A stretch of DNA of 64,000 nt, taken from the NCBI GenBank assembly GCA_013397435.1, contig VZRG01001493.1, positions 1 through 64,000 on the forward strand, in the 5' to 3' direction. The notes below the pieces were generated by a model. It had not been told where the DNA came from. It searched no databases and worked only from the letters and a program-made list of their open reading frames with translations. A program made the translations under genes and the position numbers. Shown one piece after another: positions 23,501 to 35,245 of this stretch. The DNA is from Erythrocercus mccallii. Its lineage: Eukaryota; Chordata; Aves; Passeriformes; Dicruridae. Each line of letters opens with the position of its first letter. Position 1 is the first letter of the stretch.

Positions 23501-24954
23501 AAGACTTTGGGGGCATTTTGTTTTTTATCCTGAGTTTGGAGGACACAAAAGGCTTTGGTTGCTTGCTTCCCTGCAGTTCCAGAGGAGGATTATGGGTCCT
23601 CTTTTCACACAAATCTTATGGACTCATTTCTTCTCTCTTCCATCTGGTTGTTTGACTTCTTTTCCTGTATTATGTGTTAGCAATCAACAACTAACCCATG
23701 GTGGGTTTCTTCCTGTGCAGGGTTCTGAACACAGCATTTCTTGCCAAGAGATTGTTCCATGTGGGAGGCTCCCACTCGTTGTTTGTGGCTGGGAGCAGCC
23801 ATTCATGCCAGTCTAATCCTAATGTGATTACTATCCCAGGAGCAACTTCACGTATTAATTGTTTTACAGAAGTGTTTTGTCTCACTTAGAACTCCAGAAG
23901 CCTTGTCATAATGCATTAAAAGAAGAGAGGAAAGAAAGCTCTCAGGAAGCTTAATATTTCTTGTTATAGAACTCATCTGAAGAAATAACAGCTTTCCAAG
24001 TTTATTATCTTAGCTGGTCTGTAACAAAGTCTTGGTTTGTATGAATTGCCACACTGCTAAAAGATCTAATTTTTCTATGATAAAATAGCCTACATACAAT
24101 AACGGAATCAAAGAGCACAACATGGAGTAAACACTTTATAATGTACCTAAAAGCAGTAGCTACTTGATTTTCCTGGCACTTTACTTCTATTTAGGCCAAG
24201 GGACAATTTAAAAAGATTCCTTCCCAAGTACACAATTCAGAAAAATAGGAGTTACAATTCAGAGCAATATTTTGAACCAGTGCTGTTTAGTTGTCTTAGC
24301 TGGAATTCAACCTTGATGATATCCAAAGGTCCAATAAAATTTTTCATGGAAGAATCCCATATTCGTAGAACATAACATGGTTGAGCTGCAGCTCCAGGGC
24401 CACTGAGAACTGGAGAATGATGTCGTTCTTCCTGGGGACTTTATGGTGTCATGGGATGTGTTCCAAACACTTTGTTACCTGAGAAATATCAAACATAACA
24501 GATCATTACATATAATAGCAGCTTTGATCTTTGTTAGTAAGACAAAACGTGAGGGTGTTTATTACTAACGACTTAGGTGCTCATTAGTGTGTTCTGACAG
24601 GAGTCACTGACAGCAACAGGCAAAAGAAATGTTCAGTGTTAAACCCCCACACAGCACACTGCAGCTCCTATTACAGCCCGTGCAACAGAGGAAGGAGAGA
24701 AGCCTTGCACACAACTATTTTAAAATTATTTACCTGAGCAAGAAAGAGCTTTATCTGATTTATTATCTGCTTTTTCAATAAACTGCACTTGCAAATAATA
24801 CCAATGCCTGGCTTTCACATCTTGGTTTTTATTCCTAACTCACAAAGCACCCTTGGACAGAGGTCAGGATCATTTTACAAAAAACAAACACAAAATGAGG
24901 CCGCCTCTCTGATGGCCCTGAGTAAGACAGCACAGTCCCCAGCTCTGTTGACTG
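20510..24954. other. Unique non-coding DNA
   Basis: Short open frames only. A C/T-rich stretch ending in a CAG splice-acceptor-like site lies near 23720 (+), but no matching donor with a sustained frame was found. The part 23890-24790 is AT-rich with few open frames and no recognised repeat. Confidence 0.5.
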
Positions 24955-25140
24955 CTCCTCATAGGAACAAAGGATTAGAAAGGGCACCTTGTGTCATCAA
25001 ATCCAGCTTCTTACTCTTCAAATCTATTTTGCTATAACAACCTTATGCAAGACTCTTTGAGGCTCATGATCTCTTACAAAAGCTCCTACAAACAATTTTT
25101 CTAGACTATCATCTCTTGTATATCCTCATCCATCCTGACC
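24955..25140 (-). mobile_element. Possible ancient CR1 fragment
   Basis: The plus strand reads GGATTAGAAAGGGCACC, then GTCATCAAATCCAGC, then a CAA/TTTTTCTAGAC series. This parallels the antisense 3' end of older CR1 families (a GGAAGGGACC block, then GTCATCAAGTCCAG, then an internal AT-rich part). The match is by eye, highly diverged and without a preserved frame, so the ends and the family are uncertain. Confidence 0.4.
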
Positions 25141-28100
25141 CTGTGGTGGGACTCTGCCTAATGCCAAGGAATTACACACAGTGATTTGGGACCATCACCC
25201 TGAAAATGCCCCTAGCCTCACAAGCTGGAGAATGAATGGGGCATTTCTTGCCATGTCTCTCCAATTTTATTTATCTCTTGGTGGTCCATCCTAATAAAAG
25301 ACCTCTAATGGGTGCCATGACAGATGTGGAAGATGTTGCTGAAGCAGGGAAATGCTGAGAGCCTGACAGCTGTGGAAGCTGTGTGTGAAATCTCTGCACA
25401 AACTTACAGCACAGTTGCTGCTGCAGTGGTAGCTGGAGGCTTGCAGCAGCCCCAGGTGCTGACACAAATGGGGCATTTGAGTTTATCCCTGCAATACCTC
25501 TGCTTTTGTGTAAAGATTGACATCCTGGCAAATAACAGAGCCTCAAGTACGCCCAGTCCAACGAATTTCCAACATCCATCACCCCCTTCCTTTCTCAAAT
25601 AACTACTTACTGGAGGAGCTATTAATGCCTTTCTACCTACACAGCCTAGATACCGACACTCACACAAAGGCAGTGTTCAAGCTTTGAGGTCATGTTCAAG
25701 TTGCTGGTTCAAACTCTCTCTGGGCAGTTCTATTATGCAGCAGCTAAAGCAACAGGATACCATGATACAAACCTTTGCTAATAATTGAGCATGAAATGGG
25801 CTTTTGGCTTGGTATCTTCAGTTTTGTACCTTCACTTCAGAACATGTTTAGAGCTGGCTTCAATACTGGGAAAATTATCTCAGCTTATTAAATACAAAGC
25901 TGTTACCCAAGTGTTAGACGAGGGCACGGCCCTGAACTTGCTCCCCATGGCTGCATGCGAGGCTCGGATCTTGCTGCTGTTGTGGCTGCAATTCCCCAGC
26001 CACCCACTTCTTTGTTTGATTGTCTTTTCTCACTGAAACATATGTTTCCCATCCCCACGTCATTTTGAGCAACAGTTTCCATTGTAAGCCCCTCCTGACT
26101 GACAGTTCCATGGCAGCCTGTGAATCACTTGGCACTATTTTGTGAATCTGCTTCAATGAGGGTCTGGCTGCTCGGTAAGAGCATCCTCTGGCAGCTTTGG
26201 GGGCAAGAGATTGGCACCATTTTAGCACAGGTTTGGGTGTAAAAATACCTAGTCACAGTTGAGATCATCCTTATTGGAATTTCAGTATTGTCCTGCACTC
26301 AGCTGTTTTACTCCAGGTCCTGTGACAAATGTCCATCATTTAAGCTCAGCTTTCCCCTTTTTCTTTCATACAATGTGACACACAAAGCACGGTGAATCAA
26401 GAACTGATCACACTGACAATATTTGATTTTGACAGGCAGCCCAGGTAGGCATTCAGGCTGCTGGATGTGCAGGTTAAGAGAACATTTGGCTGTCAGCTTT
26501 CTTCACCAACAGTAACACATTTGCTGCTTTGCATTTATGCCGTACAATCATATCTGTGTCTCTGGCCCTGATGTTTCTACTGTAGAAACATAATTACAGG
26601 ATCCAAGCAGTGCTGTATGGAATTCGTGTACTGGACAGCTGAATTAAACGGCCACCTAGAGGGAACTGAAAGTCCAGAGACTGAGTTGTGTAACTTTTGG
26701 GACAGTACTACTTCCAGACTCAAAACAGAGTCCTGGAATGGGTGTGAGGAGGACATTATTGCCTCCTACATGAGGATGACGTTTCATTTATAACTCTAGC
26801 TAGCTCTCCTGTAGCTCTGTTTTCATACGAAATAATTACATGATTCACCCAGAAAAATAATCAACCTCATCACTGAGGCTGCTGTGCACGGCACAGCACA
26901 TTTATTTGGGGAAGCCTTTTGCCCTGAGCTTTCTAGTCTGGGTGTCACTGCTGTACAGTCTCTGCACCACTTCTGGCTGTTTACACCTTCCCTTGAAGAG
27001 GTAATGTAATTCCTGTGTATAAACCTTCTCCCTGCTGAAGACTTGGAGGATCTGGATATTTTACACTTAAAAAGTACCAGCAAGGGCCAGATTATGTTTG
27101 TTGGATTTGTGTTGATAATTAACTTGCCTTGCATCCCATTGACATGACAAAAACATTACTTTATATGTACTTACTGCAGAAAAAGAGAATTTTGGGTGGA
27201 AAAGCACAGACCCTATGATCTGATCCATCTTCTCTTTGCTATTTCCAACTACTTAAAGCATAATGTCACACTGAAATGCACACTTGGAGTGCTGCATTCT
27301 CTTCTGACAGATTGTTACGATGTTTTTCAAGGTGACCTTCATAAAACGTATTTCTTTTGAAGCTTATACTTCATTCTCAGGTCATAATAGTTTCACACAG
27401 ACAAGCAAACTGCCAGCTCCTGCTTTCTAATTAATGCTTCTTGGAGGCTTCTGAGTGGGGGATATAATTAATAGCACTTAAGTCTGGAGTGCAGAGAAAT
27501 CTATAGCACATTACTGGGATGTGTGTTTACGTCAGGATCACACACAAACAGCTCCTAGACCACGCCCTCTGGGAATTGTCCAGGCCCTGGGACCACCTTG
27601 ACTCTTAACTCCAGTGTAAGCACTCAAAAAGGTTGCCCTGCTTTATCAAGTGAGGCTCTAAAATTACTGAGGGGCCCTGCTTGCTGCACCCCTTGTCCCT
27701 GCTCCTATTTCCCATGACACAGCATGTTGTGTTTTTCCAGAGTGCCTGGTGACTCTGCTTTGCCAACAGGCAGCACCGAGTGCAGAAAATCCCTCTGACC
27801 ATGCCCGTGGTGTCCACCCAGGAGACAACCTGCCCTGTGGCCCACAGTGCAGGGGCAGCATCTTCTGGGGCAGACTGTGTCCTCACTGTGTCCCAGATCG
27901 ATTCTGTGGATCACAGACACAGCCATTACTTTGTGGGTTTATGCAGTTTGAAGTACCAGAAATGATAGGAGGGTTTTTCTTACAGTAAAACAAGCAAAGA
28001 TGGGTGTTGCAAGTCATTTTGTCATATTTGCCTAAATTTAAGGGAAGTGATGGGATTGCTCTGGTGTTCACTGTCATGCATGCAGCATGGATTGTCACAC

Positions 28101-30870
28101 TCCAGAGGTGTGCAAAATCAGCAAGATCAGCAAAATCAGATGCAAGTCAAATTGCCAGTTTAAATTCCCCCTGGCCAGCTGCTGCTATCAGTGGCAATTT
28201 CCCTGCTGAAGTCAATAGAACAGCATTCCTTCACACATGCCGAGACCTTGGTGCAGAACAGGCAGCTGTAAGGCAGGATAAGTGCTCTCAAAGAAAGAGT
28301 GGGGGGAAAAAAGAATCAAATTTATACTCTCTGGAAAAGCTGAAAAGACTATATTATCCAGAAAATTGCCAGACTGGGTACAAGGGGGAGAATTGACATC
28401 AGAAATCCTGCAAGACTGTGCAGGACACATTATTTTGAAAGGATTTTTACAATAATTTGGCATGTTGCAGGACACATAATATTTAGGTGGTGAAGCAATT
28501 AAAAGTTATTGAATATTTGTAACTCCCAGCACTTGGCAACAGAATATCACTGTCAACTTCTTTACGCAAAGGGACATTTTGACATTGTACTTAAGACTGA
28601 CTACTTTTCTAATGGCATAAAAGTATTACTTCAGTTATGCACAAAATAGGAAAACTACTGAAACTTGTGCAGCCCGGTTCTCTCTTCAGAAATAACAACA
28701 CAGAGTGAAGCTGCCTTTGAAGAGAAGCATTTTTCACACACTATCTGAAGGTTAGTAAGTCTTTTAATCTTTAGCCTTTTTGCTGGCATGTGCAATTTAA
28801 AATGCACAAAATAGACTATCAAAACACCCAGCTATACATAGTTAGAAAATTCAAAAGGCGCATTTGAAAATAGGCTTGGAAATTAGGGTGCTGCATCAAA
28901 TCCTGCTCTTTGAGTAAAGGCTTTTTCTCTGTGGATCCACCTCAAAAAGCAACCAAGTTATCAAACACGCCTGACCAGAGGACAGCCATCACAGAATGAG
29001 AAACAGCTGCCAAAGAGGTCCTAAAGTGGTAAAATCTTGGTGCTACTAAGCAAGAGAGTGACTAACTGGGGAAATTCTGTATTAAATATCCTCCCCCCAG
29101 AAAGTTTTTCTTTTCTTTTTTTTCTCTCTTCCAGAGTCATATGAAATTCTCCTGAACTTCAGCTCTGCAGACAGGGTTCTGTGAGCAGAGCCTGCACTTG
29201 CTAGGGCTGTTCAAGAAGTGACAAGTCCTTCTAAAGGGGTGGGATGCAGTGGCATGGGGACACCCAGGGGTAGACCAGAAACACCCAGAAACACATGCAA
29301 AACACGAATTCACTCACTGATACTGCACACATAGATAAATATTTATGGATAAGCATTTTCTCAAGGGTGGAAACTTAGCAAGGCTAAATGGGTTCATTTC
29401 ATGAAGCAAGTGGGTGGATATTTTGGGTTGTCTGGGGACTGATGTGGAAGCACTTGACTGTAGTTAGTCAGCCAGCCAAGAGGGATCAGCACCAGCAAAT
29501 GAAGGAGGGAGAGAACCAAGAGCTTCTTGCCTCACTCAAGTGTTTCTTAGAACAAAGTTACTTGCAAGTCCTTCTTGGTCAAATAGTCTCTGAATACAGG
29601 TAAAAGGTGCTACTGTACCTAGCCCAGTCATACAGGAGTTGTAGCAGGTGGTGAAGGACTTGTGATAAATGTAAGGGTAGCTGGAAAAGCCCTAAAACAC
29701 AGCTTGGTCTGCCCAGACTAACCTTGCTAAGCTGGGCTTCTTTAAACAAAACAGTGAAGTATAAAAATAATGCATGAGGCCTTAAAAATTGCTATTTATT
29801 GGCTGCAGAACACCCACATTCAGCTCTTTCTGACTTTCCCTATGCTGCGTGAAAAAACCTCAAGTCAAGTGTCATTCAGGTAAACCTACAAAAGGCAAAA
29901 TAAATCCTTTGTAGGTGAAATACAAAAACAGCTTCAAAAATGGATGCATATAACCTTAATTTGCCAAAAGTTTTCAATCTTCATCACTTCAGAAGCAAGG
30001 TTAAGGGAGTAGACAAAGGCTGAGAAGTGCAGAAGGTGCAGAGGTATACCTTTATCTCAGGTTCAGAGCCTTAACTTCAGAAGAAAAATAATGCTGGGGA
30101 GAAGAGATTGGCAGTGATGCCTAATGTTGGGAATGAAGGGCTGGAAGTACTGCCTGTACTAGGCACTCTCATGATAATGATACCAGGAAGATTTAATTTA
30201 CCAGTTTGTTCTAGGAAAGGTAATGACCTTAATATCACGGGAAACATATCAAGAGGTCATCCATGCAGACACCCGCTGACTCATTTTCATAATAAATGGA
30301 AATAGATGTCCAGCTACATGAATTTGCTTGCAGGAAAGGATTTATACCATCTATCCAGCTTTGTGTTTAGTATCAGAAGAGATAAAGAATATTTTATTCA
30401 TATGTGGGGATTTAATTCCAACCTCTTTGAGAATGTCTAGGGAAAAATGCATTTCCAATTCATTGCTGGAGACCCCCCCCCCGCCCCAAATCTCCCCAAA
30501 ACCTACCAAATCAATAAAGGGGAACAATATCACACTGGAATAGAGATGTGCCATTTTCCCCTAAGTACTATTCATTGGTTTCTGGGCCATAGATGAAGCA
30601 CCACATAATGCCTCTGTCAGAGAAGAGTGCTTACACATGCATTACCAAAGATATTCTCTTCCTGGATGCGTAATTCACTTTTGAGCAGGATATTTCTGAG
30701 AAGGTGAAAAGTGGGTGTCTAAATGCAACTCCAGCAGCCACTGCAGAAATGTGACTGTGTAGCCCAGACCGTGCTGCTCCAAACCCTGGAGGTCCCAGCT
30801 GCTGGGGAGAAATTTCCTTCACAGATGGTAATTACATGTGTTACACGGCTTTTTCTGTGCCAATCCTCAG
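25141..30870. other. Unique non-coding DNA
   Basis: No coding exon or transposon was recognised. The longest frame (28004-28396, +, 130 codons) is featureless. A strong polypyrimidine tract ending in CAG at about 29105-29134 resembles a splice acceptor, but no supported downstream exon was found. The part 28480-29000 is AT-rich and nearly free of open frames. Confidence 0.5.
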
Positions 30871-31019
30871 AAAGGTTGGCACAGCTGCTCTGGCTGGAGA
30901 AGATAAGAGCGTGGTCACAATGCAAGAAGAAATGGAAGGGGAAGTCTGATGAGCTCCAACTGGAGTCATCCAAAATGCCATCCAAACGGCAGAATGGCAC
31001 AGGAGATGGGAGCTGCCAG
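30871..31019 (+). other. Exon-like segment bounded by acceptor and donor motifs
   Basis: A pyrimidine-rich stretch ending TCCTCAG (to 30870) precedes a 149-bp segment. It ends CCAG followed by GTAAGTG at 31020, close to the donor consensus. One of the three frames is open throughout, giving a basic peptide containing KKKWKGKSDELQLE and KMPSKRQNGTGDG. The peptide is not recognised, and the other two frames contain stops. It could be a coding exon, a non-coding RNA exon or chance. The RLAQLLWLEK part faintly resembles the CR1 ORF2 tail, so a decayed CR1 is another possibility. Confidence 0.25.
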
Positions 31020-34000
31020 GTAAGTGCGCCACCCTTACAATGCGCACTTTAGCTCAAGATTTCTCAAGCTGGGCTTCAAGCAGTGAGTCACACAGAGAGA
31101 GGAGGGTTATTTCTGGGATTTTGGTTCTTCAGAGGAAAAACATGAAACAGTCAGAAATGACAGAGAAGTGAGAGTGCTGGATGATGGCAAACAGCATATG
31201 GGGAGCAGGGGAGAGGGAGCTTTTGGCATCCTTGCTGTAGTGTCACATCTCAGCCTAACTCACACTGATCTCTGGGGAACAGTTCATTTCTGCTGGAAGA
31301 ATCTGGCTCCTGGGACTCCAGGTACAAAATGAAAAACTCTCAATTTCAAGAGCACCAACGTTAGTGTTTGCCAAGTGTTTTCTCCTTTCTATTCCTCCCT
31401 GCAAATCTTTTTTTTTTTCTTTTAAGGCCAGTGGAAAAATTAGCAGAACAGGCAGTTTTCCAGCATGCTTAGTTTTGGAATTTGAACTGATCAAATAAAT
31501 TAATACTTGACAGGTGAGGTTAGTATTTGCTTACCCACTCGTCTGAATTCTGATGCAATATTGTATGTACAGGTGCATATGCATATGTAGTTGTACACAG
31601 ACACACCAGCTTTAGCTCTGTGTACAGGTACCAGGGCTATTTTCTGTCCTAAATACAGAGGGAGGATATCTCAGGTTAAAGACTCCTCTTAAGTAAATGC
31701 TGATGCTTCTCATTTCTAGATACACCATTATTTTTGCTGTCTGGAAACAAAATGCTCTAGTATGGTGCTGATTTGTTCAAGAAGGAGCATGTTATTTCAG
31801 CCACTGTTGGGGTGCTGTGTCCTTTTGGAAACAATACAAAACTAAGAGCCTTGGTTTCTTTTGTTTCATTCTAGACATTTGTCCTGTTGTCCTCAAGAAG
31901 CCTCTGGAGGCTTGAGCAGCGTTTTGGGTGTTGCAGGAGTAACTCAATGCTCTAATCATTACCTCTAATTTTCCTGGAAATACTTCTTCAGAATCTCTGC
32001 TTCAGCTGCCATTTCTTCTTCTGTCCTCCACTTGTCAGGGGAATCATCTTTGTCATGTTGCTGCAACTTTTTTTGAGGGACGAAAGAAAAAAAAAGTCAG
32101 TTTATTTTTTTTTTCAGATTCAATGTCAAATTTAGGGCAATCAATCTAACTATTCCACGTGTCCTCAGGATGGACGGATCTGGTGATGAAGAGAGGAAGG
32201 TGAAGGTTGCTGGTTTAGTGTGCTGACAGTGGTTAACTGGCTCTGCTGCATTTACAAGGACAACACCAGGTGCCAGGGTGGGTGACAGGCAGTGACAGGC
32301 TCAGCCTTGTGGGCTGTTGGTCAGACACCTTGTGAGTCTTTGATGCAAAGCTGGCATCAAAAAGGTAAAACAACAGGAAAACACTCAGGTACTTTGAAGC
32401 ACCCACCACACCAGTGGAGTGAGCTGGACACCTTGTCACTATTTCCTGTAAATTTTTCTCTCTGTCTTTTCCTTTGCCCACAGGACCACCTTTCCTATCA
32501 AAGACCTATTGTGATAACAAGGCCCTGTTGCAACTGTTTCCCACCAGCAGTTTATATTAATATTTTTTTCATTCCCTCTCTTCATGCAAGTTATTAATCC
32601 TTCCCTGCCATTGTTTAAAGCAGGACATATCCCTGGTCTAGAAACAAAACCTGGTATTTTAAGCATAATTATATTTCATTGATTTCTTGGGGGAAAAAAA
32701 GTGTATGAAACATATAATTTTTGTGTCCAACTTGCACACTATGCCCCTGAAAATTTGCTCTATCCCATATGCAGTAACTATTACATGATCTTGTCCCAGA
32801 CATGATAATTTCTTCCTTTGCCACTCAAGAAGAAGGGAGAAGCTGACAGCTTTGCTGCTTTTCTGAAGAGGAGAGTTCCATATTAGGGTAAATATTGGCA
32901 CTTGACTGTTTGTGCACATGTCCATTCAAAGAGCGCCTGACACTTGTCAAGTGAAAGCAGCATTTATACCAGATAGCAGAAACATTTACTTAATGGATTA
33001 AGTATTGAGATTCCAGTGGTTCTCTAGGTTTAGAGCACAGCACAGACTGCATTAACAGCACCAGCGCTTCTAAGGAACTTCATAATATCAACTTCCTGTT
33101 AATGTCACAAAAAAAATTTGAAAACTAATGAATTTACACTTTTTATTGTAGCACAAATTTTAGTATAGAAGATGAAGTGGTGAAAAACCAAAGATGAAGC
33201 CATCACAAATCTGCCAAGCAAAGTGCATTTCTGTATATGGAATGTTTAGCAATAAACTAGGATTGTTAGCATACCTGCAACTCACAAATACTTTTATTTG
33301 TGCTATGTTTCTCCGACTCCGAATTTTGCTGCCAGCTATAGTCCCATGTCGTTTTACACTCTGCAGCACAGACTTTCCCCTGCTCAGCAGATGAAGCTGC
33401 ATTAGAAAGCCATTTCCTTTCATGCCAATACAATGCAGTAGCTGTAGGCAAATTAAAGTGTATTACTGTTCGACTCAGAGAAGACTAATCTTCATTGTTA
33501 TATTAGCACTAAGTATGTTATAAATCCATCTTGTAATAATGCCACAGAATTAGAGAGAAAGATTTAAAAGCCAGGGACTTGTACAGTGTACACACTATCA
33601 GCACATGCCCTGTGTCCATGTGTCTGCTCTCACCCTCTGCACACACCCACAGCATGTGTAGCTACCACAGCCGATCTAACAATGAGTTATTGGAAAGAGT
33701 ATCCATCATCCTCTACTTTCTATGGACTGGGAATGCTCACACTTCACAAGAGGATGCAGCAGGACAAGGCAAGTGGTGGTAAATCTGACTGAGGGGTGAG
33801 CTGTTTTCTGAAAAAAAAAAAGCAGTGCTTTGCTCATTCAACCTAACACTGGTAGGAGATACAGCAGGCAAGAGATGGAAGGCAAGGGAGAGCTGTCCTT
33901 GTTCCTCAAGGTCTCCTGGGTTAACCCAGAAGGATTGCTTTTAGTGATTATTTGGCTGCTGTTCTCCCTTGCTATCTTGTTTCTGCACAATCCAGGTGAG

Positions 34001-34794
34001 AGCTGGCTCCATCTGGAGACTGGTAAAGTGAGGGTGTGACTGGTAGGTGGTGATCTTTTTTTCCTGTTCAAAAAAACTGAAGTGAGTTGTAATAAGGAGA
34101 GTTAACCTTGAATGGCTGTTGTTGTTGTCTAAATTAAAACTGTGCAGTTACAGACCACAGTGACTTCTCAAAGCTGGCAAAGGCGAGGGTTTCTTCTGCT
34201 ACATAACAGCTAACCTTTAAAAATAATCAATCTTTGACTTGAGGTTAAAACAGATGTATGGAGAGCAGCAATGAATCCTGAAACTTGCCTGGAAGCCCAG
34301 CAGCCCTGGCTGCCAGTGCACAGCCCCCAGGACACAGAGCAGCCCCAGCCTGGATGGGAGCTCAGCGCAGGCGTCTCGAGCCTCTCGCACTCCAAAGGTG
34401 CCTCCACATTTTGTGGGCACTGAGAATGTCAAACAACAGCCTGAGGTATTAAATCACTGCCACAGCCGAGGTATTCATTGTTCAACTGACTAACAGATGA
34501 GTATTATTTCGGTATAAAAGTGCTGCATCTACTCCCACACAGGATCCCAGGACTACTCTGTGCTCAGAGCTCTTACCGTGCCAGTAATTTCTGAGGTGCA
34601 ATCTGAAATTATCACCCCAGTACCACTTAGTTTGTGATATTACCAAACTAACACTGGAGATATTGGGAAAACCACCCCTGGTGGCTGCCTACCCTTCTCT
34701 GACACCACCATCCTGCAGCTCCAGTACAAGCCGAACCATAGACACAGCCACTTTGATGCAAAATAGTTAAATTATGGGTAGCCTTGCTAGATGA
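31020..34794. other. Unique non-coding DNA
   Basis: AT-rich overall, with T and A tracts at about 31409-31424, 32085-32116 and 33809-33822. Short open frames occur on both strands without recognisable features. No older repeat was recognised. Confidence 0.5.
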
Positions 34795-35245
34795 GGAGTC
34801 CAGAGGAGGCCAAGAAGTTTATAAGAGGACAGGAGCACCTTCTCTATGAGCACAGACTGAGAAAATTGGGGCTTTTCAGCCTGGAGAAGAGAAGGTTGCA
34901 TGGAGACATCCCAGCACTTTCAGTATCTGAAGGAGGCCCACAAGGAAGGGAGAGGGATTCTTCATTGGAATTGTAGTGATGGAACAAGGAGTAATGGGTA
35001 CAAATTGAAATAGGGGAAATTTAAGTTGGATATTAGGAAGAACATTTTTACTGTGAGGGTGGTGGGAGGCTGGCACAGGTTGCCCAGGGAAGATGAGGAT
35101 GCCCCAGCCCTGGCAGTGTTCAAAGCCACGCTGGATAAGGCCTTGAGCAACCTGGTCTACTGGGAGGTGTCCCTGTCCATGGCAGAAGTGATTTGGGACT
35201 AGATGACCTAGGTGTTCCATCCCCACAACATTCCATGGTGCTCTG
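34795..35245 (+). mobile_element. CR1 LINE fragment with 3' end
   Basis: The left part encodes a piece of the CR1 ORF2 C-terminus, with HRLRKLGLFSLEKRRLHGD at about 34848-34904. Then come the landmark blocks GGATATTAGGAAGAACATTT (about 35028), CTGTGAGGGTGGTGGGAGGC and ACAGGTTGCCCAGGGA. These are followed by CTGGCAGTGTTCAAAGCC, GAGCAACCTGGTCTACTGGG and the decayed 3' tail near 35215-35245. The order and orientation match CR1 sense on the plus strand. It is severely 5'-truncated and frame-broken, as most CR1 copies are. The ORF2 piece is not a functional gene. Confidence 0.95.
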
